From positions 558,001 through 622,000 of the forward strand of contig NZ_WUMO01000001.1 in the NCBI RefSeq assembly GCF_009826975.1: a DNA stretch of 64,000 nucleotides, read 5' to 3'. Made by a program: the position numbers and the translations under genes. Source of the DNA: Flavobacterium sp. HBTb2-11-1. GTDB lineage: Bacteria; Bacteroidota; Bacteroidia; Flavobacteriales; Flavobacteriaceae. Numbering within the stretch: position 1 is the stretch's first letter; the number at the start of each line of letters is the position of its first letter. This document shows, in pieces, positions 1 through 9,701 of this stretch. Under the pieces are notes generated by a model that was not told the origin of the DNA, searched no databases, and saw only the letters and a list, made by a program, of their open reading frames with translations.

Positions 1-17
1 TTGGTTTCGCAAAATAA

Positions 18-1805
18 TTATTTTGAACCGTTAGAAAAAAGATTTATTAAACTTTTAACGTCAATTTTACACAATTCTTGCAGTTGATTTACGGTTCCAT
101 GCTCGATAAATTCGTCTGGGACACCCAAAACTTCAATAGAATTTTTGAAATTATTTGATGCTGCGAACTCTAAAACTGAACTTCCAAAACCACCATTTTT
201 AACTCCTTCTTCGATGGTAATTATGTTTTGGAAAGTTTTAAATATTGTGTTTAAGGTATTGATGTCTAATGGTTTAATGAAGCTAAAGTTATAGTGGGCG
301 ATTTCGTTAGAATTGGTAGATTCTTTTAAAGCCTCTATAACATTATTTCCAATTGTTCCGGCCGATAGCACAGCAACTTTCGTACCATCTTTCAAGCATT
401 TTGCTTCGTTCCAATTTATTTTTTCATAATGTCCGAAATTTTCTACTTCCCAATTTGGCAGTACTCCGCGACCTCTTGGATATCGAATTGCTATTGGATG
501 ATCTATTCCTAATTGAACCGTATATAAAATGTTTTGAAGTTCAATTTCGTTCAGCGGAGCATAGATTACCATATTCGGAATCGAGCGCAGATAAGCAATA
601 TCAAAAACGCCATGATGCGTTGCGCCATCTTCACCGACCAGTCCTGCACGGTCTAGGCAGAAAATAACTGGCAGGTTTTGCAAGGCAACATCATGAATGA
701 CCTGATCGTAGGCGCGCTGTAAAAAAGTCGAATAAATATTGCAATACACAATCATACCCTGAGTGGCCATTCCTGCGGCAAGCGTTACAGCGTGTTGCTC
801 GGCAATGCCTACATCAAAAGCACGTTCTGGGAATTCGTCCATCATAAATTTTAATGAACTTCCAGATGGCATTGCAGGTGTGATTCCGATTATTTTTTCA
901 TTTTTTCTGGCTAAATCTAAAATAGTCAAGCCAAAAACATCTTGAAATTTAGGCGGAAGATTTTCTTCAGATTTTACATGGATTTCTCCAGTCGAAGCAT
1001 CAAATTTTCCAGGCGCATGATATTTAACCTGATTTTCTTCTGCCTGCTGCAATCCTTTTCCTTTCGTAGTAACAATATGAAGAAATTTGGGACCTTTTAT
1101 CTTTTTAAGGCGATTTAATTCTTTGATTAATTTCGGAAGATCGTGACCATCAATTGGACCAGAATAATCAAAATTCAAAGATTTAATAATGTTATTTTGG
1201 CGCGGATTTTTCCCGTTTTTTACTGAAGTAAGATATTTTTTCAAAGCGCCAACGCTCGGATCAATTCCGATGGCGTTATCGTTTAGAATCACCAAAATAT
1301 TGGCATCTGTAACTCCGGCGTGATTTAAACCTTCAAAAGCCATTCCGCTGGCGATAGAAGCATCACCGATTACTGCAATATGTTCTTTGTCCAAATCTCC
1401 TTTTAATTTTGAAGCAATTGCCATTCCGAGCGCTGCTGAAATGGAAGTGGAAGAATGTCCAACACCAAAAGTATCGTAAACACTTTCACTTCTTTTTGGA
1501 AAACCCGACACTCCACCAATCTGTCTATTAGTATGAAAAATTTCCCTTCTTTCAGTCAGGATTTTATGTCCGTAAGCTTGATGTCCAACATCCCAAACCA
1601 ATAAATCATCTGGAGTATTAAAAACATAATGCAAAGCAATTGTAAGTTCTACAACGCCCAAACTTGCGCCCAAATGGCCCTCTTTTACAGAAACAATATC
1701 AATAATAAACTGACGAAGTTCTTGGGCAACTTGGCTAAGCTGCTCTTCTTTTAAAAGACGTAAATCGGCTGGATTGTATATGTTTGAAAGTAAATCGCTT
1801 TTCAT
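18..1805 (-). CDS. dxs: 1-deoxy-D-xylulose-5-phosphate synthase
   Basis: This cytoplasmic enzyme condenses pyruvate and glyceraldehyde-3-phosphate in a thiamine diphosphate-dependent reaction, the first step of the MEP isoprenoid pathway. The 595-residue protein is slightly shorter than the usual 620 or so. It shows the N-terminal thiamine-binding domain with WDVGHQAYGH near residues 71-80, a GDA...NDN cofactor motif at about 147-177 (GDA where many homologues have GDG), then the transketolase pyrimidine domain with GIAEQHAV near 335 and a C-terminal transketolase domain. The ATG start at 1805 gives the expected family N-terminus. A possible -7 element (TAAATTTG on the minus strand, 1820-1827) lies just upstream. 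The assignment is secure by family resemblance. Confidence 0.96.
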   Translation of the reverse strand: MKSDLLSNIYNPADLRLLKEEQLSQVAQELRQFIIDIVSVKEGHLGASLGVVELTIALHYVFNTPDDLLVWDVGHQAYGHKILTERREIFHTNRQIGGVSGFPKRSESVYDTFGVGHSSTSISAALGMAIASKLKGDLDKEHIAVIGDASIASGMAFEGLNHAGVTDANILVILNDNAIGIDPSVGALKKYLTSVKNGKNPRQNNIIKSLNFDYSGPIDGHDLPKLIKELNRLKKIKGPKFLHIVTTKGKGLQQAEENQVKYHAPGKFDASTGEIHVKSEENLPPKFQDVFGLTILDLARKNEKIIGITPAMPSGSSLKFMMDEFPERAFDVGIAEQHAVTLAAGMATQGMIVYCNIYSTFLQRAYDQVIHDVALQNLPVIFCLDRAGLVGEDGATHHGVFDIAYLRSIPNMVIYAPLNEIELQNILYTVQLGIDHPIAIRYPRGRGVLPNWEVENFGHYEKINWNEAKCLKDGTKVAVLSAGTIGNNVIEALKESTNSNEIAHYNFSFIKPLDINTLNTIFKTFQNIITIEEGVKNGGFGSSVLEFAASNNFKNSIEVLGVPDEFIEHGTVNQLQELCKIDVKSLINLFSNGSK

Positions 1806-1858
1806 TGTAAGGTAAAAAGCAAATTTACGGTTTTAAATTTAATTTCTTTGCTCCGTAC

Positions 1859-2494
1859 TTATTTCAATACAATAGGAACAGAATATTGCATTCTGACTTT
1901 TTTTCCATTTGATTCTCCCGGCTGCCATTTCGGGCATAAACTTAAAACTCTGATGATTTCTTTTTGTAGTGGTTCTTCAACTGCTGGCGAACATTCAAGA
2001 AAAGATACCGAACCGTTTTTTTCTACTGCAAAGGCAAGGGTAAAATTGAGTTTCCAATAATTTACATCTTCTGGTTTTTTATATTCTTTCATAAAAAAGT
2101 TATGAAATTGTTCTATTCCGCCAGGGAACTCAGCATTTGTATTTGAAAGAGGTTTTAGAGATGAGTTTGAATCCTCTTTTTTTGCTTTATCAGGTTCAGA
2201 AGATTTGTTTTGGGTAGATTCTCCAGATACTGTTGTTATAGGTTTTTCTGATTTAATTTGTTCAACTTTTAGAGAAGACGTCTGTGTTTGTTCTAATTTT
2301 TTTTTATTTATAGTCTCATCTAAAGAATCTGATTTTGTCGCTGAAGTATCTGAAACAATTTCAATATTCTTGTTTTCTTGTTTTTTATCTTCTTTGTTTT
2401 GGCAACCGAAAAAAAGTACAATTATAACCGCAGACAACATTGGCAAAATCAATTTGCAGTTTGTCTGAAGAGTTATATTATGTTTTCTTTCCAT
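1859..2494 (-). CDS. lipoprotein with TonB C-terminal domain
   Basis: The 211-residue protein starts with a hydrophobic segment ending in a lipobox (FFG-Cys31), so it is probably a lipoprotein or is anchored at the inner membrane. A Lys/Glu/Ser-rich linker spans about residues 32-120. The C-terminal 85 residues resemble the TonB C-terminal fold (FPGGIEQFHNFF, then FAVEKNGSV and CPKWQPG). Proteins of this type in Bacteroidota are often annotated as energy transducer TonB, but there is no ExbB/ExbD nearby and no proline-rich spanning region, so transport of energy to outer membrane receptors is uncertain. It is divergent from tadA and 53 bp downstream of dxs on the same strand. Confidence 0.8.
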   Translation of the reverse strand: MERKHNITLQTNCKLILPMLSAVIIVLFFGCQNKEDKKQENKNIEIVSDTSATKSDSLDETINKKKLEQTQTSSLKVEQIKSEKPITTVSGESTQNKSSEPDKAKKEDSNSSLKPLSNTNAEFPGGIEQFHNFFMKEYKKPEDVNYWKLNFTLAFAVEKNGSVSFLECSPAVEEPLQKEIIRVLSLCPKWQPGESNGKKVRMQYSVPIVLK

Positions 2495-2541
2495 ATTCTA
2501 TTATCGCGATTTAAAAGTAATAAAAATAAGTTCTAAAATCC

Positions 2542-2549
2542 TATTTTTG
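2542..2549 (+). promoter_or_regulatory. candidate -7 element (TATTTTTG) of tadA
   Basis: TATTTTTG matches the Bacteroidota -7 consensus TAnnTTTG exactly and lies only five bases before the ATG of tadA at 2555. If used, transcription would start at or next to the start codon, giving a leaderless or nearly leaderless mRNA. No good -33 TTG was found at the usual distance, so this is tentative. Confidence 0.4.
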
Positions 2550-2554
2550 CACTT

Positions 2555-2998
2555 ATGGAAAATCCTTTTACAGACGAATATTTCATGAAAAAAGCTTTAC
2601 AGGAAGCAGAAGCAGCTTTTGAAAAAGGCGAAATTCCTGTTGGAGCTGTTATAGTTGTAGCCGATAAAGTTATTGCTAGGAGTCATAATTTGACCGAATT
2701 GTTAAATGATGTTACGGCTCATGCCGAAATGCAATCTATCACTGCAGCAGCCAATTTTCTTGGCGGAAAATATTTAAAAGACTGTACGCTTTATGTAACT
2801 CTCGAGCCTTGCCAAATGTGCGCTGGAGCTTTATACTGGAGCCAGATTTCTAAAATTGTCTTTGGGGCACGTGATGAACAACGCGGATTTCTAAATATGG
2901 GAACCAAACTGCATCCTAAAACTACAGTAGTTTCAGGTGTTATGGCAAATGAAGCTGCTGATTTAATGAAACGTTTTTTTCTGGAAAGACGTAAATAA
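2555..2998 (+). CDS. tadA: tRNA-specific adenosine deaminase
   Basis: This zinc-dependent deaminase converts adenosine 34 of tRNA-Arg(ACG) to inosine. The 147-residue protein has the cytidine/deoxycytidylate deaminase fold, with the zinc and proton-shuttle motif HAE at 56-58 and the PCQMC motif with Cys86 and Cys89. Length and motif spacing are typical of TadA. The ATG at 2555 is the only plausible start. The gene stands alone, divergent from the TonB-domain lipoprotein gene. Guanine deaminase-like relatives share the fold, but the ARSHNLTE and LEPCQMCAGAL segments favour TadA. Confidence 0.93.
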   Translation: MENPFTDEYFMKKALQEAEAAFEKGEIPVGAVIVVADKVIARSHNLTELLNDVTAHAEMQSITAAANFLGGKYLKDCTLYVTLEPCQMCAGALYWSQISKIVFGARDEQRGFLNMGTKLHPKTTVVSGVMANEAADLMKRFFLERRK

Positions 2999-3190
2999 CC
3001 TTTTAAGCATCTCTACAATGGTCTGTATGCTTCAACAAAAGTTAAATATTTTTGTTTCGGAATTTTCTTCTTAAATAAATCAAAAAATAATTTACTTTTA
3101 TCTTGATTTAATTTGTAGTTTTCTGTTATAGCTTTTAGCAGTAAAATCTAATAAATTTTCGATTTGTTAACCATTTAACTCTCAATAAAA

Positions 3191-6100
3191 GTGAAGGCAA
3201 AAGGATTATTTCTCGTATTTTTTGTTTTTTTTATTTTTCAATCCTGCGGGCGCAAATCAGCGGCCGATTTCAATTCCGATTTTTCGTTATTTAAAGATTA
3301 CATTACCAGTTTTACAGGCGGAATCGTTTCGGCAGATTCTGACATACGTGTGGTTTTGGCTTTCGATAAAAACGATTGGAAACCTAATCAGGAATTAGAC
3401 AGTGATTTGTTTGATATTTCGCCTAGTGTAAGCGGAAAAGTGATTGCACTTTCGACAAACACTTTGGCTTTTATTCCGGAGAAGAAACTTAAAATGGGAA
3501 CAGAATATCAGGTTACTTTAAACTTGGATAAACTGACGGCCATTCCAAAAGAAAAAGAAAAAGAACTTTCTAAATTTAATTTTACGGTTAAAACAGTAAA
3601 ACAGGATTTTACCATAAATACTGGAGATATTCAGTCGTACAGCAAAGAATATCAATATTTAAACTGTGTTTTAAAAACAGCAGACAATATTGATTTGGAA
3701 ACCGCTCAAAAACTGGTCGAAGCCAAACATAACGGAAATGATCTTAAAATTAAATTTGAGAAAGTATCGGGTCCATCTAAAGAATTCCGCTTTATAATTG
3801 ACAGTATTCAGCGCCAGTCAGAAGCTTCAAACTTGGAGATAATTTATGACGGAAGTGATTTTGATATTGACCAAAAAGGACAAATCGATTTTCCTATTAC
3901 GAGCATTAACGAATTTAAAATTATCAAAGTTGAAATTCCAGACGGAAACAATCAGCAGGTTTTAATTAATTTTTCTGAACCTTTAGAAAAGGGACAAGAT
4001 TTTGCTGGATTGGTTTCCATTCAAAATACCAGTAATCTTAAGTTTTCTACACAAGGGAATTTACTAAAAGTATATTTTACGAATCAAAATGCACCTAAAA
4101 AAGAAGAGCCGGTAGCTGTCGCTGTGGCAGAACCAGCTGCAGTAACAATAGATTCGGCAGCAGTTGTCGTTGACTCAGCCGCAGTAGCAGTAGATTCGGT
4201 CGCTACAGTTGCAGAAGAAGCTGTTGAATATGTTCCAGACGAAGAACCAGAGCAAGTTGTAACGGGCGAATTATTGTTGGAAGTTTTTCAGGGAATAGAA
4301 AGCCAGTACGGTAAAAAACTGGAAAATAATTATACAGAGAAAATCTCTTTTGACCAGATAAAACCCAACATTCGTTTTGTAAAAAACGGAACAATTTTGC
4401 CAAGTTCAAACAATTTAAAACTGAATTTTGAAGCGGTAAATCTGAGTGCTGTAGATGTAAAAGTGTATAAAATCTACAAGAATAATATTCTGCAATTCCT
4501 TCAATACAATGAATTAAACGGCGGACAAAATCTCAAGAAAGTAGCGCAGCCAATTGCTAAAACTACCTTGAATTTAAGGGAAAGCACGCTCGTAAATCTT
4601 TCGAAATGGAACACGTATGCGTTAGATTTATCTAAAATCATTAAACCAGAGCCAGGAGCAATCTACAGAGTTGAATTTGTCTATAAAAAGAAATATTCGC
4701 TTTATAAATGCGAAACATCAGACGATAGTGATGATCAGGCAGAAGAAGAGGAAGTAGATGAAAACGACGTAAACTACAGCGGAAACTCTTACGATGATTA
4801 CTATTATTACGACGATTACGATTGGAGAGAAAGCCAAGATCCTTGCACAGGTTCTTATTTCTACAATGCTAGAATAGCAACCAATATTTTAGCTACAGAT
4901 TTAGGCGTTATTGCTAAAAGAGGAGAGAATAAATCGTACTTATTTGCTGTAAATAATATAGTTACGACAGAACCTGTTTCTAATGCAAGAGTAGATTTGT
5001 ATAATTTCCAACAGCAAAAAATTGCTACAGAAGCGACAAGCAGTGAAGGTATTGCATCTTTCCAATTGGACAAATTCGCGTATTTCGCCATTGTAACTTT
5101 AGGCGATCAATCGACTTATGTGAAGCTGGATGATGGACTTTCATTATCCGTAAGTAATTTTGATGTTGCGGGAGAGACTTTACAGAAAGGTTTAAAAGGA
5201 TTTATTTACGGAGAAAGAGGCGTTTGGCGCCCGGGAGATAATTTGTATCTGTCCTTTATTTTGAATGATGCTGCGAATAAACTGCCGAAATCGCATCCAA
5301 TTAAGTTCCGATTAAACGATCCAAACGGGAAAACAGTTTATCAGACGGTTCAAAAAACTAATGAGCTGAATCATTACGCTTTTACCGTTCCGACAAACCA
5401 AGATGCGCCAACAGGAAATTGGGAAGCAATGGTAAGCGTTGGAGGAGCAAAATTCTATAAGAGCATTAAGATTGAAACGATCAAACCAAATCGTTTAAAA
5501 ATTAAAAACACCTTTAGCAGAAAAACACTTTCGGCATCCTATCCAAATACCGATAATCTTGAGGTAACGTGGCTTCACGGCGCAATTGCCAAGAATTTGA
5601 ATGTAGAAATGCAGGCTAAATTCTCTCAGCAGGCAACTACTTTTAAAGGTTATGAAAAATATACTTTTGATGATTTAGCACGACAATTCAGTACAGAAGA
5701 AATTAATGTTTTTTCTGGGAAATTAAACGAAAATGGAAAAGCATCAGTAAATATTCAGCCAAGATTGCAAGGTCAGGCACCGGGAATGCTTCGCGCTTCA
5801 TTCATTACAAAAGTATATGAAGAAGGCGGAGATTTTAGTACAGATGTGATGTCGACGACTTATTCTCCGTACAAAACATACGTTGGACTTAAAACCCCAG
5901 AACTGAACAAGTACAGCATGCTTGAAACAAGAACAAACAATCGTTTTGATGTGGTAACGGTTGATGAAAACGGAAGACCAAAATCAGTTCGAAATCTTGA
6001 AGTAAGAGTTTACAAAGTAGATTGGAGATGGTGGTGGGATTCTTCAAGCGATAATTTATCAAATTATAATTCTTCGAATGCAACGACTTCATACAAAACA

Positions 6101-8878
6101 TTTGTAATCAATACAGATTCAAGCGGAAAAGGAAGTTTCCAATTTGCTTTGACAGACGAAGAATGGGGACGTTATTTAATTCGTGTTGAAGATGGAGAAA
6201 GCGGACACGCAACTTCTTTGACCGTAAATATCGATTGGCCAATCTGGTCTGGAAAAACAAGAAACAGAGATGCTTCAACGGCAAATATGTTGGTGTTTTC
6301 TACCGATAAAAAGAATTATGCCGTTGGAGAAAAAGCACAAATTTCTTTCCCTTCAAGTGAGGGCGGACGAGCACTAATTTCGATCGAAAACGGATCGAGA
6401 GTAGTGCAGACCATTTGGGCAGAAACCAAAAAAGGAGAAACCAAAGTTGAGGTTCCAATTACGGGAGCAATGGCGCCAAACGTATATTTCAACATTACAC
6501 TATTACAGCCTCACGCTTCAACCAAAAACGATTCGCCTATTCGTATGTACGGAATTGTGCCAGTTGAAGTGGTAGACAAAAATACCATTTTGGCACCAAC
6601 TCTTAATATGCCAGATGTATTAAGACCAGAACAGCCGTTTACGGTTAAAGTAGGAGAGAAAACTGGTAAAGAAATGACGTACACGATTGCCGTTGTTGAC
6701 GAAGGACTTTTAGATTTAACTCGTTTTAAAACACCGAATGCTTGGGATAGTTTTTATGTTCGTGAAGCGTTAGGAGTAAAAACCTGGGACGTTTATGATG
6801 ATGTAATTGGCGCTTATGGCGGAAAAATAAACCAGATTTTCAGTATTGGTGGAGATCAGGATTTAGGCGGAGGAAAAGCTAAAAAAGCAAACCGTTTTAA
6901 ACCTGTTGTATTGTATTACGGGCCATTTAAGTTAGGAAAAGGAGAAACGAAATCGCATCAATTAAAACTTCCAAAATATATTGGTTCAGTTCGAACAATG
7001 GTTGTGGCGGGAGATGCTAATACAAGCGCTTATGGAAGTGTTGAAAAAGCAACTCAGGTTAAGAGTCCGTTGATGGTATTGGCATCATTGCCAAGAAAGA
7101 TTTCACCTTCGGAAAAAGTGACATTGCCTGTAACAGTTTTTGCAACTGAAAATAAAATCAAAAATGTTTCGATTCAGGTAAAAACAAGCAACGGATTGAA
7201 AGTAGCAGGAAGTGCAGTTCAAAAACTAAGTTTTGCAAAGCCAGATGAAAAAATGGCGTATTTTAATTTGGTTGTTGGTTCTGCGACTGGAATTGCAAAA
7301 GTTCAGGTTATCGCAACTTCTGGCAGCGAGAAATCGGTTTATGAAGTTGAAATTGATATGACGAATCCTAATCCGGTTACGAGTACGTTTACCGATGTTG
7401 TTTTATCGCCAAATAGCACTAAAACTATTTCATGGAAAACATTTGGAATTGCAGGAAGCAACAAAGCAAGACTGGAGGTTTCGTCTATGCCATCAATGAA
7501 TTTGAATGGAAGATTGCAATTCTTGATTCAGTATCCCCATGGTTGTGTAGAGCAGACCACTTCATCAGTTTTTCCACAATTGTATTTAGGTGATGTAGCT
7601 GATATAGATGCAAAACGCAAAGATTTGATTCAGAAAAATATTGCTGCCGGAATTGCAAGATTGGGTAATTTCCAATTGTCAAATGGCGGAATGCCTTACT
7701 GGCAAGGAAATGCAATTGCAGATGATTGGGGAACTTCATACGCTGGACATTTCTTGATTGAAGCAGAGAAAAAAGGATATGTATTGCCAATTAATTTCAA
7801 ATCGAAATGGTTAGGTTATCAGCAGAAAGAAGCAAAACAATGGCGTTTTGAACCAAAATACGGAAATGATTTAGCTCAAGCATATCGTTTATACACTTTA
7901 GCTCTAGCCGGAAATGCTGATTTATCATCAATGAACAGATTGCGTGAAACTAAAGGCATTTCGAATGAAAGTATGCTTCGTTTAGCGGCGGCTTATGTTT
8001 TAGCAGGTCAGAAATCTGCTGGACAAAGTTTGTTCCTAAAAACAAGTATTGACGGTAGCTCAGATGGTTACAGTTATTACTATTATGGCTCAAGCGAAAG
8101 AAACAGAGCGATGGCTTTAGAAACAATGCTTCTTTTAGGCCAAAAACAGAAAGCTTTTGTAACGGCAACGAAATTAGCTAAAGAAATGTCTGCTAATCAA
8201 TGGATGAGTACACAAACTACAGCTTACTGCTTGTATGCAATGTCGAAATTTGCGGTAAGCAACGGTCCAAAAGGAATCAATATCCAATTCAGTAAAAACG
8301 GAAAAGGGGAAACCATAAATACTGGTAAATCAGTTGCAGATCGCAGTTTGTCTGTTACATCTGGAGCCAATAGTATTACGCTGAAAAATAATAAAGCGAA
8401 TACAGTTTATGTTCGTGTGTTGAATACAGGAATATTGCCAATCGGACAAGAAAATGCGGTTCAAAGTGACGTTACGGCTTCTATAGTTTTTAAAAACAGA
8501 AAAGGAAGTGTAATCAATGTTTCGAAAATCAATCAAGGAACCGAATTTGTTGCGGAGGTTACGATTAAAAACCAAAGAGGGGAAAGTGTCCAAAATGTGG
8601 CGTTGTCACAGATTCTACCTTCAGGATTCGAAATTGTAAATACGCGTTTTACAGATTACGGAGATGCTGTAAATAACATTGCAGATTACATTGATATTCG
8701 CGATGACAGAACGAATTTCTATTTCGGAATGAAAGCCAGAGAAACTAAAGTCTTCAGAATTCTGTTAAATGCATCTTATTTAGGGAACTATTATTTGCCA
8801 GGCTTGCAATGTGAAGCGATGTATGATAACACTTTCCTAGCCAGAACAAAAGGATTCTGGGTTGAGGTTGTGAAGTAA
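3191..8878 (+). CDS. alpha-2-macroglobulin family lipoprotein
   Basis: This very large (1895-residue) periplasmic protein is of the bacterial alpha-2-macroglobulin type, thought to trap proteases with a reactive thioester. The start is GTG, followed by a signal peptide and lipobox (FQSC, Cys19). MG-type beta domains fill the first 1400 residues. The thioester motif CVEQ is intact with Cys1452 (codon at 7544), followed by the alpha/alpha toroid and a receptor-domain-like C-terminus. Two unusual linkers are seen: an Ala/Val/Asp repeat (AVVVDSAAVAVDSVA type) near residues 305-350, and an Asp/Glu/Tyr-rich stretch near 510-545. Its neighbour pbpC, 0.9 kb downstream, is the common genomic partner of this family and points to a role in cell envelope defence or repair. 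The two are now separated by a RAYT cassette. Confidence 0.93.
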   Translation: MKAKGLFLVFFVFFIFQSCGRKSAADFNSDFSLFKDYITSFTGGIVSADSDIRVVLAFDKNDWKPNQELDSDLFDISPSVSGKVIALSTNTLAFIPEKKLKMGTEYQVTLNLDKLTAIPKEKEKELSKFNFTVKTVKQDFTINTGDIQSYSKEYQYLNCVLKTADNIDLETAQKLVEAKHNGNDLKIKFEKVSGPSKEFRFIIDSIQRQSEASNLEIIYDGSDFDIDQKGQIDFPITSINEFKIIKVEIPDGNNQQVLINFSEPLEKGQDFAGLVSIQNTSNLKFSTQGNLLKVYFTNQNAPKKEEPVAVAVAEPAAVTIDSAAVVVDSAAVAVDSVATVAEEAVEYVPDEEPEQVVTGELLLEVFQGIESQYGKKLENNYTEKISFDQIKPNIRFVKNGTILPSSNNLKLNFEAVNLSAVDVKVYKIYKNNILQFLQYNELNGGQNLKKVAQPIAKTTLNLRESTLVNLSKWNTYALDLSKIIKPEPGAIYRVEFVYKKKYSLYKCETSDDSDDQAEEEEVDENDVNYSGNSYDDYYYYDDYDWRESQDPCTGSYFYNARIATNILATDLGVIAKRGENKSYLFAVNNIVTTEPVSNARVDLYNFQQQKIATEATSSEGIASFQLDKFAYFAIVTLGDQSTYVKLDDGLSLSVSNFDVAGETLQKGLKGFIYGERGVWRPGDNLYLSFILNDAANKLPKSHPIKFRLNDPNGKTVYQTVQKTNELNHYAFTVPTNQDAPTGNWEAMVSVGGAKFYKSIKIETIKPNRLKIKNTFSRKTLSASYPNTDNLEVTWLHGAIAKNLNVEMQAKFSQQATTFKGYEKYTFDDLARQFSTEEINVFSGKLNENGKASVNIQPRLQGQAPGMLRASFITKVYEEGGDFSTDVMSTTYSPYKTYVGLKTPELNKYSMLETRTNNRFDVVTVDENGRPKSVRNLEVRVYKVDWRWWWDSSSDNLSNYNSSNATTSYKTFVINTDSSGKGSFQFALTDEEWGRYLIRVEDGESGHATSLTVNIDWPIWSGKTRNRDASTANMLVFSTDKKNYAVGEKAQISFPSSEGGRALISIENGSRVVQTIWAETKKGETKVEVPITGAMAPNVYFNITLLQPHASTKNDSPIRMYGIVPVEVVDKNTILAPTLNMPDVLRPEQPFTVKVGEKTGKEMTYTIAVVDEGLLDLTRFKTPNAWDSFYVREALGVKTWDVYDDVIGAYGGKINQIFSIGGDQDLGGGKAKKANRFKPVVLYYGPFKLGKGETKSHQLKLPKYIGSVRTMVVAGDANTSAYGSVEKATQVKSPLMVLASLPRKISPSEKVTLPVTVFATENKIKNVSIQVKTSNGLKVAGSAVQKLSFAKPDEKMAYFNLVVGSATGIAKVQVIATSGSEKSVYEVEIDMTNPNPVTSTFTDVVLSPNSTKTISWKTFGIAGSNKARLEVSSMPSMNLNGRLQFLIQYPHGCVEQTTSSVFPQLYLGDVADIDAKRKDLIQKNIAAGIARLGNFQLSNGGMPYWQGNAIADDWGTSYAGHFLIEAEKKGYVLPINFKSKWLGYQQKEAKQWRFEPKYGNDLAQAYRLYTLALAGNADLSSMNRLRETKGISNESMLRLAAAYVLAGQKSAGQSLFLKTSIDGSSDGYSYYYYGSSERNRAMALETMLLLGQKQKAFVTATKLAKEMSANQWMSTQTTAYCLYAMSKFAVSNGPKGINIQFSKNGKGETINTGKSVADRSLSVTSGANSITLKNNKANTVYVRVLNTGILPIGQENAVQSDVTASIVFKNRKGSVINVSKINQGTEFVAEVTIKNQRGESVQNVALSQILPSGFEIVNTRFTDYGDAVNNIADYIDIRDDRTNFYFGMKARETKVFRILLNASYLGNYYLPGLQCEAMYDNTFLARTKGFWVEVVK

Positions 8879-8895
8879 AATTTATAACCAAGTGT

Positions 8896-8922
8896 CCTAA
8901 CAGGTTTTTATAACCTGTTAGG
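8896..8922. repeat. REP-like palindrome 1, left of the RAYT gene
   Basis: An 11-bp inverted repeat (CCTAACAGGTT and AACCTGTTAGG) flanks a 5-nt loop, right after the alpha-2-macroglobulin stop codon. It is the first of four related palindromes around the RAYT gene. With the second one it forms a head-to-head pair, since the flanking bases are mirrored (GGTA here, TACC at the next unit). Confidence 0.85.
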
Positions 8923-8958
8923 TATTTATATTTAGTTATATAGAGAGAAAAAAATATA

Positions 8959-8985
8959 CCTAACAAGTTTTTAAAACCTGTTAGG
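8959..8985. repeat. REP-like palindrome 2, left of the RAYT gene
   Basis: Arms CCTAACAAGTTTT and AAAACCTGTTAGG pair with one mismatch. This is the inner member of the left pair. It is followed by an A-run leading to the TTG start of the transposase gene at 9007. Confidence 0.85.
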
Positions 8986-9006
8986 ATAAAAAAAAAAGTA
9001 AATGTT

Positions 9007-9597
9007 TTGGAGAGAGATGCTTTTGAGACTGGGCAATATTATCATGTTTATAATCGAGGAAATAATGGTGAAAATATTTTTATTGAAGAAAGAAATTACA
9101 ATTACTTCTTAGAAAAGCTTAAAAAATATATTTTGCCAATTGCAGATGTTTATGCTTATTGTTTACTCAAAAATCATTTTCATATTGTTCTAAGGATAAA
9201 AGATAAAATTGATATCCCAGAAAAGTTTAAAGAAAAAATTCATCTTCCATTTTCAAATTTATTTAACTCTTATTCTAAGAGTATAAACAAAGCTTATAAT
9301 CGGACTGGAAGTTTATTTCAAGAGCATTTACAGAGAAATAGAATCGAAAATGAAGAATATTTAAAACAGTTAATCTTATATGTTCATTTGAATCCTGTCA
9401 AACATAAATTTTCTAAAGATTTCCAATCTTATAGACAATCGTCTTATCGTTCATATTTATCTGATAAACCAAGTAGTATCGATAGAAGATTTGTTATTGG
9501 TTTATTTAATGATTTAGAAAATTTTATATTTTACCATGATGAAAAAAGATTGATTTATGAGGGAGTACTTATTGATGTCGATTTGCTTGATCAATAG
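9007..9597 (+). CDS. REP-associated tyrosine transposase (RAYT, IS200-like Y1 family)
   Basis: This single-strand DNA endonuclease-like protein of the Y1_Tnp/RAYT family is thought to mobilise REP-type palindromes in trans. The 196-residue protein carries the HUH motif as HFH at residues 57-59 (KNHFHIVL) and the conserved YVHLNPV segment with the probable catalytic Tyr125. The start is TTG at 9007, and no in-frame ATG lies upstream. The gene is flanked on each side by two palindromes with CCTAACAGG arms and sits between two genes that usually form a pair, so it looks like a cassette acquired at this site. Unlike an IS200 element it has no second orf and does not show classical left and right ends. 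Confidence 0.88.
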   Translation: MERDAFETGQYYHVYNRGNNGENIFIEERNYNYFLEKLKKYILPIADVYAYCLLKNHFHIVLRIKDKIDIPEKFKEKIHLPFSNLFNSYSKSINKAYNRTGSLFQEHLQRNRIENEEYLKQLILYVHLNPVKHKFSKDFQSYRQSSYRSYLSDKPSSIDRRFVIGLFNDLENFIFYHDEKRLIYEGVLIDVDLLDQ

Positions 9598-9615
9598 AAA
9601 ATGGTATTTGGTTAT

Positions 9616-9642
9616 CCTAACAGGTTTTAAAAACCTGTTAGG
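9616..9642. repeat. REP-like palindrome 3, right of the RAYT gene
   Basis: CCTAACAGGTTTT and AAAACCTGTTAGG form a perfect inverted repeat. It begins 18 bp after the RAYT stop codon and is followed by GGTATTTATA, the same flank seen after palindrome 1. Confidence 0.87.
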
Positions 9643-9701
9643 TATTTATAGATATAGAAAAGAAATTTTTATCTTTCTTTTAGGAGAGTGGATAAGGAAT
9701 A

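Noticed and set aside
353..667. 104-codon frame opposite dxs
   Set aside because: Lies antisense within a well-conserved gene and has no signal of its own.
9007..9597. Complete IS200/IS605 insertion sequence
   Set aside because: Only a RAYT-type gene with palindromes is present; there is no accessory orf and no typical left and right ends, so it is better described as a RAYT cassette.
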